From Paludibacteraceae bacterium (GTDB lineage Bacteria > Bacteroidota > Bacteroidia > Bacteroidales > Paludibacteraceae), in the NCBI GenBank assembly GCA_017450605.1, contig JAFSTG010000107.1, positions 1 to 39,174 of the forward strand: a stretch of DNA of 39,174 nt. Reading direction: 5' to 3'. Position 1 is the first letter of the stretch. Every line of letters starts with the position of its first letter. Made by a program: the position numbers and the translations under genes. The notes below the pieces were generated by a model. The model had not been told where the DNA came from. It searched no databases and worked only from the letters and a program-made list of their open reading frames with translations. Of this stretch, positions 22,608 through 31,935 are shown in pieces.

Positions 22608-24038
22608 CTAAGCCCATCCTCTACCTCGCATCTTGAACCAGTTCCATCCAATGAAAGCCACGAACATTATCAGACACCAGACTGTGAAAAATCGACGATA
22701 TCGTTGGGTTGTCATTTTACTTACGCCTACGGCGGCAAAAATCATTTCAAGAGGTATGGCAGGCATGTGGAAACGTTCGGCATGAGCGAACGCACTGAGC
22801 GCCAAGATGCCGAGATACGCGACAAGAAGTGCGATAATAAATATATGGTTGCGCCAATCGCCTTGGAAAATATTTCCGCGCCACCAACCGCTCATTATCA
22901 TCATAAAAAAGGCAAAAAGGACTAAGCCCGACATTATATTTTTCACCACATTACCACCATGAATAAGACGTGATGTCTCCTGATTAGGTGTTTCAACCAT
23001 TGTTGGGAAAGGCAAGGTGAAAATCATAGGAGCGAACACTGCAGCACCGGCATATTTTGCAAGGACATTACCTTTTCGTGCACGGTCCTCAAGTCGTGTT
23101 TCCTGGTTTGTATCGCGCATATCCCAATAATCTTGCATCTCGCCGAATATGCGTCCTCCTACGAAATATAGAGCTACAACAGCCACAGCAATAAGCATCA
23201 GCCATCGTCTGCCGAGACTCGCCACACGCTGGTTGGTAAACACCAATGCGACGATAAACGAGAACATGGCAGCCGCCCCAAGCACAGTGCGGAAAGTAAA
23301 CAGACTCACTCCAAGCAGTATAGCCGATGCAAACGATGCTACCTCGTAGCGTTCTTTACGAATCACATAGTCGGCTCGTTCGGCAAAAGCCATAAGCAAG
23401 AAAGTCATTTCTGTCTCTTTGAGGTGCACACCACAATAGTAAATAAGGTTAGGCATTAGCATACAAAAGATAGCAGCCATACGTCCAACCGGCTCGCCAA
23501 AGTTGCGTTGCGCTATGCGATAGACGAGAATGCAAGTGAGCGAACTCCAGAGTACTTTCAGTAATCGAACAGCGATAATGCTATTATCGGTAAGCAAATA
23601 AACAAACGACAGATACAATGGATAACCTAAATCTGACACTCCCTGCTGACTATTCCAAATCCCCAAAAAATTGCCTTCTCGGAGCATCATAACGAACCAT
23701 TCGGCTGTCTCATGATAACCTAACGAATCGGCTGCAGCGAACATAAAAGGCTGACCATTCATAATGGTGAAGAACCAGTATAGAAAAAGCATGGCAAATA
23801 ATCGGATAACGAATGCCATTGAGAATAGACTCCGTCGGAACTGGCGTTCGGATAGAACACTCCAAGTCTTTGAAAGATAATTGGCGTAATAGAAGAAACC
23901 AACCACTTCAACTATACCAAACAACCACCAATACCACATCATGGCATAGTTGATATAAAGCACAGAGATTGCGAGTAAAGCAATAAGATATACTCCTATT
24001 GCCATCTGCGAAAAATATTTAGGGAAGTAAGTCTGCAC
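22608..24038 (-). CDS. Polytopic membrane protein, probable GT-C-type glycosyltransferase
   Basis: A 476-residue inner-membrane protein with about 10-12 hydrophobic segments, including YLIALLAISVLYINYAMMW and FVIRLFAMLFLYWF. The layout resembles GT-C (PMT/GT39-like) transferases, which use polyprenyl-phosphate sugars at the periplasmic face: an early extracytoplasmic loop with acidic residues (AAADSLGYHE, where aspartate would be the catalytic base) and a later YCGVHLKETEMTFLL. No exact family is recognised. The GTG at 24038 is chosen because the -7 box lies 44 bases above it; the ATG at 24005 (MAIGVYLIALL) is a real alternative and would shorten the protein by 11 residues. It opens the epimerase/glycosyltransferase group; 24039-24342 upstream holds its promoter and no other recognised feature. 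Confidence 0.72.
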   Translation of the reverse strand: MQTYFPKYFSQMAIGVYLIALLAISVLYINYAMMWYWWLFGIVEVVGFFYYANYLSKTWSVLSERQFRRSLFSMAFVIRLFAMLFLYWFFTIMNGQPFMFAAADSLGYHETAEWFVMMLREGNFLGIWNSQQGVSDLGYPLYLSFVYLLTDNSIIAVRLLKVLWSSLTCILVYRIAQRNFGEPVGRMAAIFCMLMPNLIYYCGVHLKETEMTFLLMAFAERADYVIRKERYEVASFASAILLGVSLFTFRTVLGAAAMFSFIVALVFTNQRVASLGRRWLMLIAVAVVALYFVGGRIFGEMQDYWDMRDTNQETRLEDRARKGNVLAKYAGAAVFAPMIFTLPFPTMVETPNQETSRLIHGGNVVKNIMSGLVLFAFFMMIMSGWWRGNIFQGDWRNHIFIIALLVAYLGILALSAFAHAERFHMPAIPLEMIFAAVGVSKMTTQRYRRFFTVWCLIMFVAFIGWNWFKMRGRGWA

Positions 24039-24081
24039 TCTTTAGATAAATGTGGTAAAACAACTTCAAACTACCAAAGTG

Positions 24082-24089
24082 CAAAATTA
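24082..24089 (-). promoter_or_regulatory. Bacteroidota -7 box (TAATTTTG) for the GT-C-like gene
   Basis: TAATTTTG on the minus strand, 44 bases upstream of the GTG at 24038. It sits within the 304-base stretch 24039-24342, which otherwise shows no gene or repeat, and suggests that transcription of the glycan operon restarts here. Confidence 0.6.
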
Positions 24090-24342
24090 CGAAGAAATAA
24101 GCAAATATGCAAATCTCCTTTATTTATTCACTGAGATAAAGATATCGTTCCACTGCAAATAATTGAAGCACAGCCATAGAAGTGTTATTAGGTATTCTTG
24201 CGAGTTAATATATTGGTTGCACAAACTCGTCGATTCAGTAGTTATTACCTATACACAGAGGCAACAGAAAATAGTCATTACCGAAATGATAATAGAGGCT
24301 TAGCATCAAGATGGTAAACCGCTCAAAAGAGCAATTGTATTA

Positions 24343-25536
24343 TCAAGTTGAAAGTAATTGCATTTCTTTCTTATTGTTTGAAACGACGGCAGAGTAGATA
24401 CTTGCCAATCGCTCAATATGATTTTCAATAGAAAATGTGCTACGCACTTCGTATTTTTGTTGTTGCGCAGCAGCCTTATATGCAGATATATTATCAATCA
24501 GGTCTGCCATAGCCTCCGCACCGCTTTGAGCGTCGTCGGTCTTATAGAGTCGGAGCCATTTGCCGTTTTGTGATATCTCTTTCATCACTTCCCAGTCGTT
24601 AGCCACAACAGGAACTCCGGCCGCCATTGCCTCGACAACGGCGATTCCGAAAGTATCGTGCGAGGTGGAATAAACGAAAGCGTCGATATGTTGCAGAATA
24701 GCCGGAACATCTCCTCTACTACCTACAAAATGAACACAACCCTCAAGCGCATTCTGTTCTACATACTTCACACAATCGTCGTAGAGCCATGGTTCGTTAT
24801 CGGCTCGTTTACCAACAAAATAAAAATCGAAATTTTTATAACCACGGTTATAGAGAAGGTGAATACATCTTAGCAGGGAATTTTGTGAGCGGACGCTCAC
24901 AAAATTCCCTATCATCGCTAATCGTATTCGTTTTGCAGAATCATGACTCGATAATAAATCTTTTCGCGGCTGTGCCGCGTCGATTTTTTTTAAAAAATCG
25001 GGTTCTTCGAATATTCCGTCGAACTTACTGAAATCAATACCGTTATACACCACAAAACACCCATTTCGTCTCTCTATAGAGCGATTAGCATACCACCGCC
25101 GTTCATAGTCGCTCACAAAGCATAGCGCATCGCAACCAGCCATTACTAAATGACACATGGAAATTGCTGCCCTTGAGGTATGAAAGCCATGAAAAGTATT
25201 CACAACTTTAATATTGGTAAAAAGAGTGCAGAACAAAGCAAATGCTCCGTTTGTCAGGGTTTGAGCATGAAGGACATCCACCTGTTCGCGTTTGAGCATA
25301 CGCCGCATCTCGAATAGATAAGCAAGCCGTCCGCCCTTCGAAGGTTTCAGTCTTATCATACGAACGCCGGTCTGGCGATATTGCTCGCTCAACTCACCTT
25401 CGTTGCGGTAAACAAGCAGTATCTGAAATGGTGCTTCTCGGTGTCGGCGACAGATATCGAGCGTAAGCATTTCTGTGCCACCGCGATTGAGCGAACCTAT
25501 GAAATAAGCAACTTTCATCGAATCATGATTTTCCAT
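24343..25536 (-). CDS. Glycosyltransferase, GT4/GT-B family
   Basis: A 397-residue retaining glycosyltransferase. The ATG at 25536 is one base after the DUF4139 stop, so translation is probably coupled; a second ATG at 25518 (MKVAYFIGSLNRGGTEML) matches the family N-terminus just as well. Motifs: NRGGTE acceptor loop, VDVLHAQTLTNGAFALF, VVNTFHGFHTS, VVYNGIDFSKF, LAMIGNFVSVRSQNSLLR (second-domain entry), and the donor-site E-x7-E in DTFGIAVVEAMAAGVPVVAN. GNF-VRSQNS and YFVGKR-(D)NEPWLYD recall Bacteroidales capsule glycosyltransferases. It contains a very strong inverted repeat at 24875-24910 within the coding sequence. The sugar is unknown. It is followed by 304 non-coding bases before the next gene in the cluster. 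Confidence 0.9.
   Translation of the reverse strand: MENHDSMKVAYFIGSLNRGGTEMLTLDICRRHREAPFQILLVYRNEGELSEQYRQTGVRMIRLKPSKGGRLAYLFEMRRMLKREQVDVLHAQTLTNGAFALFCTLFTNIKVVNTFHGFHTSRAAISMCHLVMAGCDALCFVSDYERRWYANRSIERRNGCFVVYNGIDFSKFDGIFEEPDFLKKIDAAQPRKDLLSSHDSAKRIRLAMIGNFVSVRSQNSLLRCIHLLYNRGYKNFDFYFVGKRADNEPWLYDDCVKYVEQNALEGCVHFVGSRGDVPAILQHIDAFVYSTSHDTFGIAVVEAMAAGVPVVANDWEVMKEISQNGKWLRLYKTDDAQSGAEAMADLIDNISAYKAAAQQQKYEVRSTFSIENHIERLASIYSAVVSNNKKEMQLLST
24875..24910. repeat. Perfect 17-base inverted repeat inside a glycosyltransferase gene
   Basis: AGGGAATTTTGTGAGCG at 24875-24891 and CGCTCACAAAATTCCCT at 24894-24910 are exactly complementary with two bases between. They encode the conserved GNFVSVRSQNS segment. 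Two smaller ones follow: CGCGGC-TGT-GCCGCG at 24965-24979 and CGATTTTTT..AAAAAATCG at 24981-25000. Confidence 0.9.
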
Positions 25537-25537
25537 T

Positions 25538-27184
25538 TTACAGATTGATATCCCAATCTTTTGGATACTTAACCGTGTAGGTAACAATATATTCGCGACT
25601 CTCGCCCGACTTCAGTCGGTCGTTGTAAGTGAGTATTCCCTTACCTGTATCGTTGGTTGTAGGCGACGAAATCTTATCTGATAGGGTGCAGACAATCTGC
25701 TTGTCGGTTGACACCGGATATTGTTCTTTTACTACGATATCGGCATCGATGGTTTTATTGTTTTTCACCATTATCTTATAGCCGTGAGTAACCCGTTTCT
25801 CAGAACCAACGATTTTTGTGGATGTATAATCTTCGATTTTCTCTCGCTTAACGGCTATCTGCTTATCCTCGCCCAAGGTGAGACGCAGAGCTTGGTCGGT
25901 GGTTGACGAACTGAGATAGGTTTCGCCAAAGAAAGTACCATTGTAGGTTACCACAGCACGACCATCAAGCAACTGTAACTTCTGCCAATTTTTCACCTCA
26001 GCCACGAGATAAGCACGTGCGTCAAGTTTAGGAGCAGTGTAGTAGGTATATTCAACATCTTCTATTTTCTTGTTAAGAAGGGCAATAGTCTGTTGTTTGC
26101 CGTTACCAAGAATTGTGTATGGCAGGTCGATATCATATTCCACTGACAATTGTTGTTCGCTTTGCGATACAAAATCGGCAACAGTTGCTGTTTCCATATC
26201 TTCTTCCACAGCCATTTCCATAGGTACAGCCATCAGTTCAGTCTCGGCTGCATCATAAACAGCCGCCGATTTGCGCAACATCGAAGTATTGCGTGCAGCG
26301 GCTGTTCCATACGACTTATAATGTTCTTGCTGGCGCAAGAACCATGTAGAGAACTGCGGTGCTGTATTGTTCTGCGAAGGAGTAGCTGTTGAGAGAGTTA
26401 AGCGCACATTTGTCCATTCGAGTCCGGTAGTTTGAGCCACCTGAGCTTTCATAATAACGTTGATAGGTGAATTAACTTTCTCTACATTAAGTTCGTAAGA
26501 TGGTACCCAATAAGCACTTGGGGTGAAGTATTGTATTTCGGCATTTACATTTGCCGTTTTTGGCGAATTGAGATGCAGTTTGAGTATTCCCGAACGACGG
26601 GCATTCTGATTGGCATCTTGCCTTAGTTGCTGCTGCAAGCGGCTGATAAGAGCCTTCGTATCCTTCTGCTGAGCAGTTAATTTTGTTTGTTCAGCCTTTA
26701 AAGCAAGCGAGCGGTTTTTATAGTAATTAAGATTCTTCTCGATTGTTTCGGTGGTGATATTCTGCTGTTCTACTTCCATGCTATGCCCCACTCCTTTGTC
26801 GAGCAAAACGAGCATTTGCTTGTTGGTAGCCAACTGTTCTTCGATAGTCTGAAGCGTGGCATTCGCTTTCTGAAGAGAATCGGAAATAGCAGTTACCGAA
26901 TGATACGACTTATCAGCCGATAGGTAGTCGATAGAATATTCGTATGACGAGATAACCACACCACCCCCTATCTTAACCTGCAAACTCGACTGATTAATTG
27001 ACGGACTGAGGTTCTCTATTGCCACGTCGTTATCACCTTTCTGCAGATTAAGCGTTACAGTCTGTGTGAGTTGAGCGCCCGACAAGAACACAACGGCACT
27101 TTTCACTTGTGCCGAGCGCGGAGTTTGCGCCATCAGCGACAAAACAACTACTGACGCGAATAGCATTAAAATAGACTTTTTCAT
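25538..27184 (-). CDS. DUF4139/DUF4140 protein, mucoidy inhibitor MuiA-like
   Basis: A 548-residue exported protein. Residues 1-19 form a signal peptide (MKKSILMLFASVVVLSLMAQ). The N-terminal DUF4140 domain starts at about 27 (VKSAVVFLSGAQLTQTVTLN), with a coiled-coil middle at about 95-190 (ATLQTIEEQLATNKQMLVLL, then LKAEQTKLTAQQKDTKALIS). The C-terminal DUF4139 domain from about 210 has YWVPSYELNVEK, LEWTNVRLTLSTATPSQN and ends PKDWDINL. The family includes E. coli-associated MuiA, named for effects on mucoidy; molecular function is not settled. Length is typical. Start ATG 27184; no TAnnTTTG box was obvious above it, only AT-rich TTTAGAGAATTTAGAGAACTT repeats. It is one base upstream of a glycosyltransferase, an interesting pairing given its link with mucoid surface glycans. 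Confidence 0.88.
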   Translation of the reverse strand: MKKSILMLFASVVVLSLMAQTPRSAQVKSAVVFLSGAQLTQTVTLNLQKGDNDVAIENLSPSINQSSLQVKIGGGVVISSYEYSIDYLSADKSYHSVTAISDSLQKANATLQTIEEQLATNKQMLVLLDKGVGHSMEVEQQNITTETIEKNLNYYKNRSLALKAEQTKLTAQQKDTKALISRLQQQLRQDANQNARRSGILKLHLNSPKTANVNAEIQYFTPSAYWVPSYELNVEKVNSPINVIMKAQVAQTTGLEWTNVRLTLSTATPSQNNTAPQFSTWFLRQQEHYKSYGTAAARNTSMLRKSAAVYDAAETELMAVPMEMAVEEDMETATVADFVSQSEQQLSVEYDIDLPYTILGNGKQQTIALLNKKIEDVEYTYYTAPKLDARAYLVAEVKNWQKLQLLDGRAVVTYNGTFFGETYLSSSTTDQALRLTLGEDKQIAVKREKIEDYTSTKIVGSEKRVTHGYKIMVKNNKTIDADIVVKEQYPVSTDKQIVCTLSDKISSPTTNDTGKGILTYNDRLKSGESREYIVTYTVKYPKDWDINL

Positions 27185-27235
27185 AATTTTGATATTTAGA
27201 GGCTTTTAAAGATTTAGAGAATTTAGAGAACTTAG
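27185..27235. repeat. ATTTAGAGA short repeats upstream of the MuiA-like gene
   Basis: Between the MuiA-like start and the acyl-CoA synthetase stop the sequence repeats ATTTAGA three times in about 30 bases (GATTTAGAGAATTTAGAGAA). It may be another AT-rich leader repeat; no promoter box is clear. Confidence 0.4.
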
Positions 27236-27271
27236 ATAAGTTTCAATAGTTCTAATACAATCTTCGTGCCA

Positions 27272-28933
27272 TTATTTGTAGAGGAAGCGTTTTATAGATT
27301 TCTTTGGTGTTTTTTCGAACTCTTCGTCGCGCAGTTCTATGTGCGAAATCTGGCTATAACGTGGCAGTAGGTCGTTGAGGCGCTGCAGGTTTTCGGTCAT
27401 CAGTTCGCGAATCGACTTATTGAAATTAAGCTCACCTTTTGAATCAGGAAAAACGAGAGCCACTAATTTTCCTTCGCGCTCAACCACTATCGACTCTGCC
27501 ACACCGTCCATGTTATTGAGTTTATCTTCAATCTCTTCGGGGTAGATATTTTGCCCTGAAGATCCAAGAATCATATTCTTATTGCGACCCTTTATAAAAA
27601 TATTCTTGTTTTTGTCGATTAGTCCGAGGTCACCTGTTCTCAGCCATCCATCTTCAGTAAACGCCTCACGTGTAGCCTGTTCGTTCTTATAATAACCCAT
27701 CATCACGTGGTCGCCTTTAACCAATATCTCGCCCACCTCATTGTATGGGTCGGCTGAGTCGATACGAATCTCGTTGTATGGCAAAATATGTCCTGCAGAA
27801 CGTGCCACGAAATCTTTAATCAGGCACCCGCCTATCAGCGGTCCGCATTCTGTCATTCCATAACCAACGCAGAACGGGAAATGAATATCTAACAAGAGTT
27901 GTTCCACATCAGGGTTTACGGCAGCGCCCCCTACAATAAAATACTTAAGCTCGCCTCCGAATGCTTTGAGCAACTTGTTCTTAACTTGTTTGCGTATAAG
28001 CGGACCTATTCCGAAAGGAGCATGCCACAGGCGACGGAACACCGCCTTATTTGTAATAGGGAATACCGATTTCTTACATATCTTCTCTATCACCAACGGA
28101 ACGGTAACTATCATATACGGATGCACTTGCTCGAATGCTTTGAGCAAGAGTGTCGGTGTAGGTGTTTTCGAGAGGAAATAGATATGGCAACCGCCCGATA
28201 ACGGGAATAAGAACTCTGCTAACTGCCCGAACATGTGGGCAAGTGGCAACATCGACACAAGTTTCCAACCCGGTTGGTTAGGAAGATGAACATGACCGGA
28301 ATATAGATTTCCACTCAAACTTCTGTAGTTGAGCATTACTCCCTTAGGAGCGCCCATCGAACCCGAAGTATAGTTGATGAGCATGAGGTCGTCGTAGTTA
28401 TCGTCGCGATAATGAACATCAGAGGGTTGAAAACCATTAGGATATCGACGAGCAAACTCGTCGTCAACATCGGAGAGTGAATGCAGCGAGGTTGCGTTGC
28501 GCGAATAAAGTAATGTAAAGTCGTTAAGCAGAATAATATACTCTAACTGAGGTGCTAACTGTGCAATGTTATACACTTCACTACCGAGTGTTTTCCATAC
28601 ATACTGTCCGACAAACAGCACTTTCGACTCGGAATGGTTAAGGAGACCTATAATATCCGTTACTTTGAAGTCTTGTAGTATCGAGACTATCACTCCTCCA
28701 TAAGCAGCAATAGAGAGATATGCTGCCCCCCAGTGTGCAGAGTTCCGTCCGGCAATAGCTATCTTATCGCCTTTTTGAATACCGAGTTTCTCATACAATA
28801 GTCCGAGGCGCGCCATTTCCTGAGCCAAACCGCCGAATGTATAATTTACAGAGCCATCGAAATCGGTCAGAGCATCCTCTGTCCAATGAGCGGGAAATAT
28901 CTCATTGTAATAAGTGAAAAAATGCTTGAGCAT
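27272..28933 (-). CDS. Long-chain acyl-CoA synthetase (AMP-forming)
   Basis: A 553-residue cytoplasmic or membrane-associated ligase that activates fatty acids with ATP and CoA. Start ATG 28933 (MLKHFFTYYNEIFPAHWTED). The AMP-binding loop INYTSGSMGAPKGVMLNYRS lies near 185-205; VGYGMTECGPLIGG (motif A5) near 350; EDGWLRTGDLGLIDKNKNIF and the motif FIKGRNKNMILGSSGQNIYP near 430-455; the C-terminal lysine region is EKTPKKSIKRFLYK. All expected core motifs are present. It is about 100 bases shorter than typical 600-residue FadD forms but matches the Bacteroidetes short group. Its gene stops 87 bases above the MuiA-like start. Substrate chain length is inferred, not visible. Confidence 0.93.
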   Translation of the reverse strand: MLKHFFTYYNEIFPAHWTEDALTDFDGSVNYTFGGLAQEMARLGLLYEKLGIQKGDKIAIAGRNSAHWGAAYLSIAAYGGVIVSILQDFKVTDIIGLLNHSESKVLFVGQYVWKTLGSEVYNIAQLAPQLEYIILLNDFTLLYSRNATSLHSLSDVDDEFARRYPNGFQPSDVHYRDDNYDDLMLINYTSGSMGAPKGVMLNYRSLSGNLYSGHVHLPNQPGWKLVSMLPLAHMFGQLAEFLFPLSGGCHIYFLSKTPTPTLLLKAFEQVHPYMIVTVPLVIEKICKKSVFPITNKAVFRRLWHAPFGIGPLIRKQVKNKLLKAFGGELKYFIVGGAAVNPDVEQLLLDIHFPFCVGYGMTECGPLIGGCLIKDFVARSAGHILPYNEIRIDSADPYNEVGEILVKGDHVMMGYYKNEQATREAFTEDGWLRTGDLGLIDKNKNIFIKGRNKNMILGSSGQNIYPEEIEDKLNNMDGVAESIVVEREGKLVALVFPDSKGELNFNKSIRELMTENLQRLNDLLPRYSQISHIELRDEEFEKTPKKSIKRFLYK

Positions 28934-29029
28934 AATACCTATTATTTAATGATGAGTGTAGAACTCTTATTGTTTATACCATCAAATCTACGATGCAGAA
29001 CATTCACAACACACAATAAAGCAATCAGA

Positions 29030-30196
29030 TTACTGCTCTTCGGATAACACATCGGCGAGTTGTGACAATGCCTGTTTGTCATTGCCTGTCATCCTGCTTC
29101 GTATGGTAACAGCGGGTTCAACTATCTTGATATTTTTCATAGCCTGTAGCATCTCACGCATCACTCGGCCTGCTGATGGTGCCCACGATCCGTTTTCTAC
29201 GATAGCCACTCGTTTGTTCTGGAATGCCTTAATAGCCAAATGATGGAGCAGATTATGCATAGGGGGGAATAGTCCTGCATCGTACGACGAAGCAGCAAAC
29301 ACCACACGGTCGAACATGAAGGCATCTTCCACAGCATACGATACATCGGTGTTGGTGAGGTCGATAAGCGATACTTCCAAGCCTCTCTCTTCAAAAATAC
29401 TGCCAAGATATTCTGCCACTATCTTTGTACCTCCATGAATAGATGCGTAAGCCACAAGCACACCTTTTTTCTCTGCCTCATAACTACTCCATGTGTTATA
29501 CAACGAAACACATTCCTTGATTGTTGCGGTAAGTCGCGGTCCGTGTAATGGGCAAATAGTCTTGACATCGAGCGTTGCCACTTTGCGAAGAAGTGTCTGC
29601 ACCGGTCCGCCGTATTTGCCACATATATTGAAATAGTAACGACGTGCCTCGCAAGCCCAATCGGTGTCATCGGCATCGGTGCTACCACATACAGATAGTG
29701 ATCCGAACTTACCGAAAGCATCAGCCGAAAAGAGGAGTTTATCGGACTCGTCGAAACTAACCATCACTTCCGGCCAGTGAACCATCGGTGCGGTAAAGAA
29801 ACGAAGTGTGTGAACGCCAAGCGGCAATGTATCACCATCTTTGACAGCCAATGTACGACCTTCGATATCAGCCTTGGGAAAGAACTGGGCAAACATCTGC
29901 AAAGCCTTTTGCGTGGCAACTAATCGCATCGACGGAAAGCGTTGCAGCAGTTCGAAGGCAAGTGCCGAATGGTCGGGCTCTAAATGATGAATAACGAGAT
30001 AGTCTGGTGTTCGACTGCCGAGAACATCATTCAGATTCTGCCTCCACTGTTCTGCACAACGAGCATCAACAGTGTCGAGAACGGCAATTTTCTCGTCTTC
30101 GATAACATACGAATTATATGCCATACCTTCAGGTACGGGATACTGATTTTCGAACAACTCAATGGTTGTGTCGTCGCAACCTATATAATGTAACAT
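29030..30196 (-). CDS. Flavodiiron protein (FprA family A-type flavoprotein)
   Basis: Reduces O2 to water, and in some members NO to N2O, as a soluble cytoplasmic defence in anaerobes. The N-terminal metallo-beta-lactamase-like domain (1-240) has the di-iron ligands H71, E73, D75 and H76 (HHLEPDH), H140 (VHWPEVM), D159 (SADAFGKFG) and H218 (CPLHGP). The C-terminal flavodoxin domain (about 245-388) starts VLVAYASIHGGTKIVAEYLG and includes SSYDAGLFPPMHNLLHHLAI and VENGSWAPSAGRVM, residues that hold FMN. Length 388 is typical for class A. The start is the ATG at 30196, 39 bases below the rubredoxin stop, so the two form an operon in which rubredoxin is the electron donor. Stops with the AMP-ligase following 96 bases on. 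Confidence 0.96.
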   Translation of the reverse strand: MLHYIGCDDTTIELFENQYPVPEGMAYNSYVIEDEKIAVLDTVDARCAEQWRQNLNDVLGSRTPDYLVIHHLEPDHSALAFELLQRFPSMRLVATQKALQMFAQFFPKADIEGRTLAVKDGDTLPLGVHTLRFFTAPMVHWPEVMVSFDESDKLLFSADAFGKFGSLSVCGSTDADDTDWACEARRYYFNICGKYGGPVQTLLRKVATLDVKTICPLHGPRLTATIKECVSLYNTWSSYEAEKKGVLVAYASIHGGTKIVAEYLGSIFEERGLEVSLIDLTNTDVSYAVEDAFMFDRVVFAASSYDAGLFPPMHNLLHHLAIKAFQNKRVAIVENGSWAPSAGRVMREMLQAMKNIKIVEPAVTIRSRMTGNDKQALSQLADVLSEEQ

Positions 30197-30235
30197 GTAA
30201 TATAGTTATACTTAGAAAACTCGGATTATTGATGG

Positions 30236-30394
30236 TTATGCTTCTTCAAAATCTTCTTTTCCTACGCCGCACAATGGGCAAACCCAATCTTCGGGGAGGT
30301 CTTCGAAAGCTGTGCCTGGAGCAATTCCGTTTTCCGGATCACCTGCAGCGGGATCATATACATACCCGCATACTGTACATTTAAATTCTTTCAT
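30236..30394 (-). CDS. Rubredoxin
   Basis: A 52-residue one-iron electron carrier. The ATG at 30394 gives [20 protein letters not shown], the standard start; a longer reading from 30427 adds 11 non-conserved residues and is rejected. Both iron-binding loops are present, [10 protein letters not shown] and [11 protein letters not shown], and the conserved aromatic core is visible in the [11 protein letters not shown] segment. It sits immediately upstream of the flavodiiron gene on the same strand, so it most likely passes electrons from an NAD(P)H:rubredoxin reductase (not in the window) to that protein. No TAnnTTTG box was found in the 80 bases above it, so it may be read from further upstream. 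Confidence 0.97.
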   Translation of the reverse strand: MKEFKCTVCGYVYDPAAGDPENGIAPGTAFEDLPEDWVCPLCGVGKEDFEEA

Positions 30395-30474
30395 ACTCTT
30401 AATTAGTCTTAAATAATTAATAAACAATTGATATTTTTTCGTCGTTGGTCAAAAAACATTATTATGACCTTATA

Positions 30475-31848
30475 TTATAATCTTTCGAGTTCGACAGTGA
30501 AGTGACGCATTAGCGGTGCCTCTTTTGTTATTTTGAGTCCACGTGTTATGTTATCCCTACGGTCATATACATTCTTAAGTGCTGCAGCAATCACATCTAT
30601 ATGATTGTCGGTATAAACACGGCGTGGGATACATAACCTGACAAAATCGAGTCCACCAAAACGGTTTTGGTGTGTTACTGGGTCGCGGTCGGCAAGAATA
30701 TACCCTATCTCACAAGCACGGATTCCTGCCTCGAGGTAAAGTTCGCATGTGAGAGTCTGAGCAGGAAACTCCTCTTTAGGCACATTGACAAGTATTTTGT
30801 CGGCATCTACAAATATAGCATGCCCGCCTGCCGGACGCTGATACGGGATACCATACTCATCGAGTTTCTTTGCCAGATACTGCACTTGGTGAATACGAGT
30901 CTCAAGCATATCGTATTCGGTATTCTCGTCTAAACCAATAGCAAGAGCTGCCATATCGCGTCCATTCATGCCTCCATAAGTTATAAAACCTTCGAACGGG
31001 ATACAGAACAGTTTACATCCTTCGTACCAATCTTCGCGATTAGTAGCTATAAAACCGCCCATATTAACCAATCCGTCTTTTTTAGCCGACATGGTCATGC
31101 AATCGACATAAGAAAACATCTCACGAGCAATCTCTTTTATCGTCTTGTCGGCATAACCCTCTTCGCGAGTCTTAATAAAATAAGCGTTCTCGGCAAAACG
31201 AGCAGAGTCCATCACAACCGGTACTCCATAGCGGTGGCACAACTCAGCGGTCTGACGAATATTGAGCATCGAAACAGGCTGACCACCTACGGTGTTGTTA
31301 GTAACGGTGAGCACCATAAATGGCACGTTACCAGAATTATCTTTCAGCAGTTTTTCGAGCAACTCAAGCGACACATTTCCCTTGAAAGGCAGTTCGCGCT
31401 GCGTATCTTTCGCCTCGGGTATTGTAACGTCGATAGCAAATGCATGACGACTCTCGATATGACCTTTTGTAGTGTCGAAATGCGCATTTCCCGGCACCAC
31501 ATTACCTTCTTTTACTAAATACGAGAACAACACATTTTCTGCTGCACGCCCTTGATGAGTAGGTATAACATACTTAAAACCTGTTATTCTACCTATTGTC
31601 TCTTTCAACTCGAAGAACGAGCGTGCTCCCGAATAACTCTCATCACCCATCATTAGTGCAGCCCATTGACGGTCGGACATTGCACCGGTGCCTGAGTCGG
31701 TAAGGAGGTCGATATACACCTGTTCCGAACGAAGCATAAACACGTTGTTCTTGGCTTGTGCGAGCCATTGTTCGCGCTCAGCGCGTGTGGACTTACGGAT
31801 GGGTTCAACCATCTTTATTTTCCACGATTCTGCAAAAGGAAGTTCCAT
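30475..31848 (-). CDS. tnaA: Tryptophanase
   Basis: Splits L-tryptophan into indole, pyruvate and ammonia with PLP in the cytoplasm. The 457-residue sequence is related to both tryptophanase and tyrosine phenol-lyase; the distinguishing sites favour tryptophanase: HFDTTKGH has aspartate where tyrosine phenol-lyase has threonine (D137 in E. coli), and the end MRHFTVELERL has the histidine equivalent to H463 rather than phenylalanine. Also visible: THQGRAAEN (PLP phosphate), PVVMDSARFAENAYFIK, MSAKKDGLVNMGG with the PLP lysine, and FPAQTLTCELYLEAGIRACE. ATG at 31848; a promoter lies about 90 bases above it. No TnaC-like leader peptide was seen. It is immediately upstream, on the same strand, of rubredoxin, but with 80 bases between and no known functional link. 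Confidence 0.94.
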   Translation of the reverse strand: MELPFAESWKIKMVEPIRKSTRAEREQWLAQAKNNVFMLRSEQVYIDLLTDSGTGAMSDRQWAALMMGDESYSGARSFFELKETIGRITGFKYVIPTHQGRAAENVLFSYLVKEGNVVPGNAHFDTTKGHIESRHAFAIDVTIPEAKDTQRELPFKGNVSLELLEKLLKDNSGNVPFMVLTVTNNTVGGQPVSMLNIRQTAELCHRYGVPVVMDSARFAENAYFIKTREEGYADKTIKEIAREMFSYVDCMTMSAKKDGLVNMGGFIATNREDWYEGCKLFCIPFEGFITYGGMNGRDMAALAIGLDENTEYDMLETRIHQVQYLAKKLDEYGIPYQRPAGGHAIFVDADKILVNVPKEEFPAQTLTCELYLEAGIRACEIGYILADRDPVTHQNRFGGLDFVRLCIPRRVYTDNHIDVIAAALKNVYDRRDNITRGLKITKEAPLMRHFTVELERL

Positions 31849-31935
31849 GATATTATGTGTTTTTGGTTAATTGATTTGTGTTGTTGAAAATTCGGTGTGA
31901 GTCAGCTGTTACACTAACCACGCACAATCTCGCTG

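Noticed and set aside
30475..31848. Tyrosine phenol-lyase instead of tryptophanase
   Set aside because: FDTTKGH has aspartate and the C-terminus has RHFT with histidine, both tryptophanase signatures.
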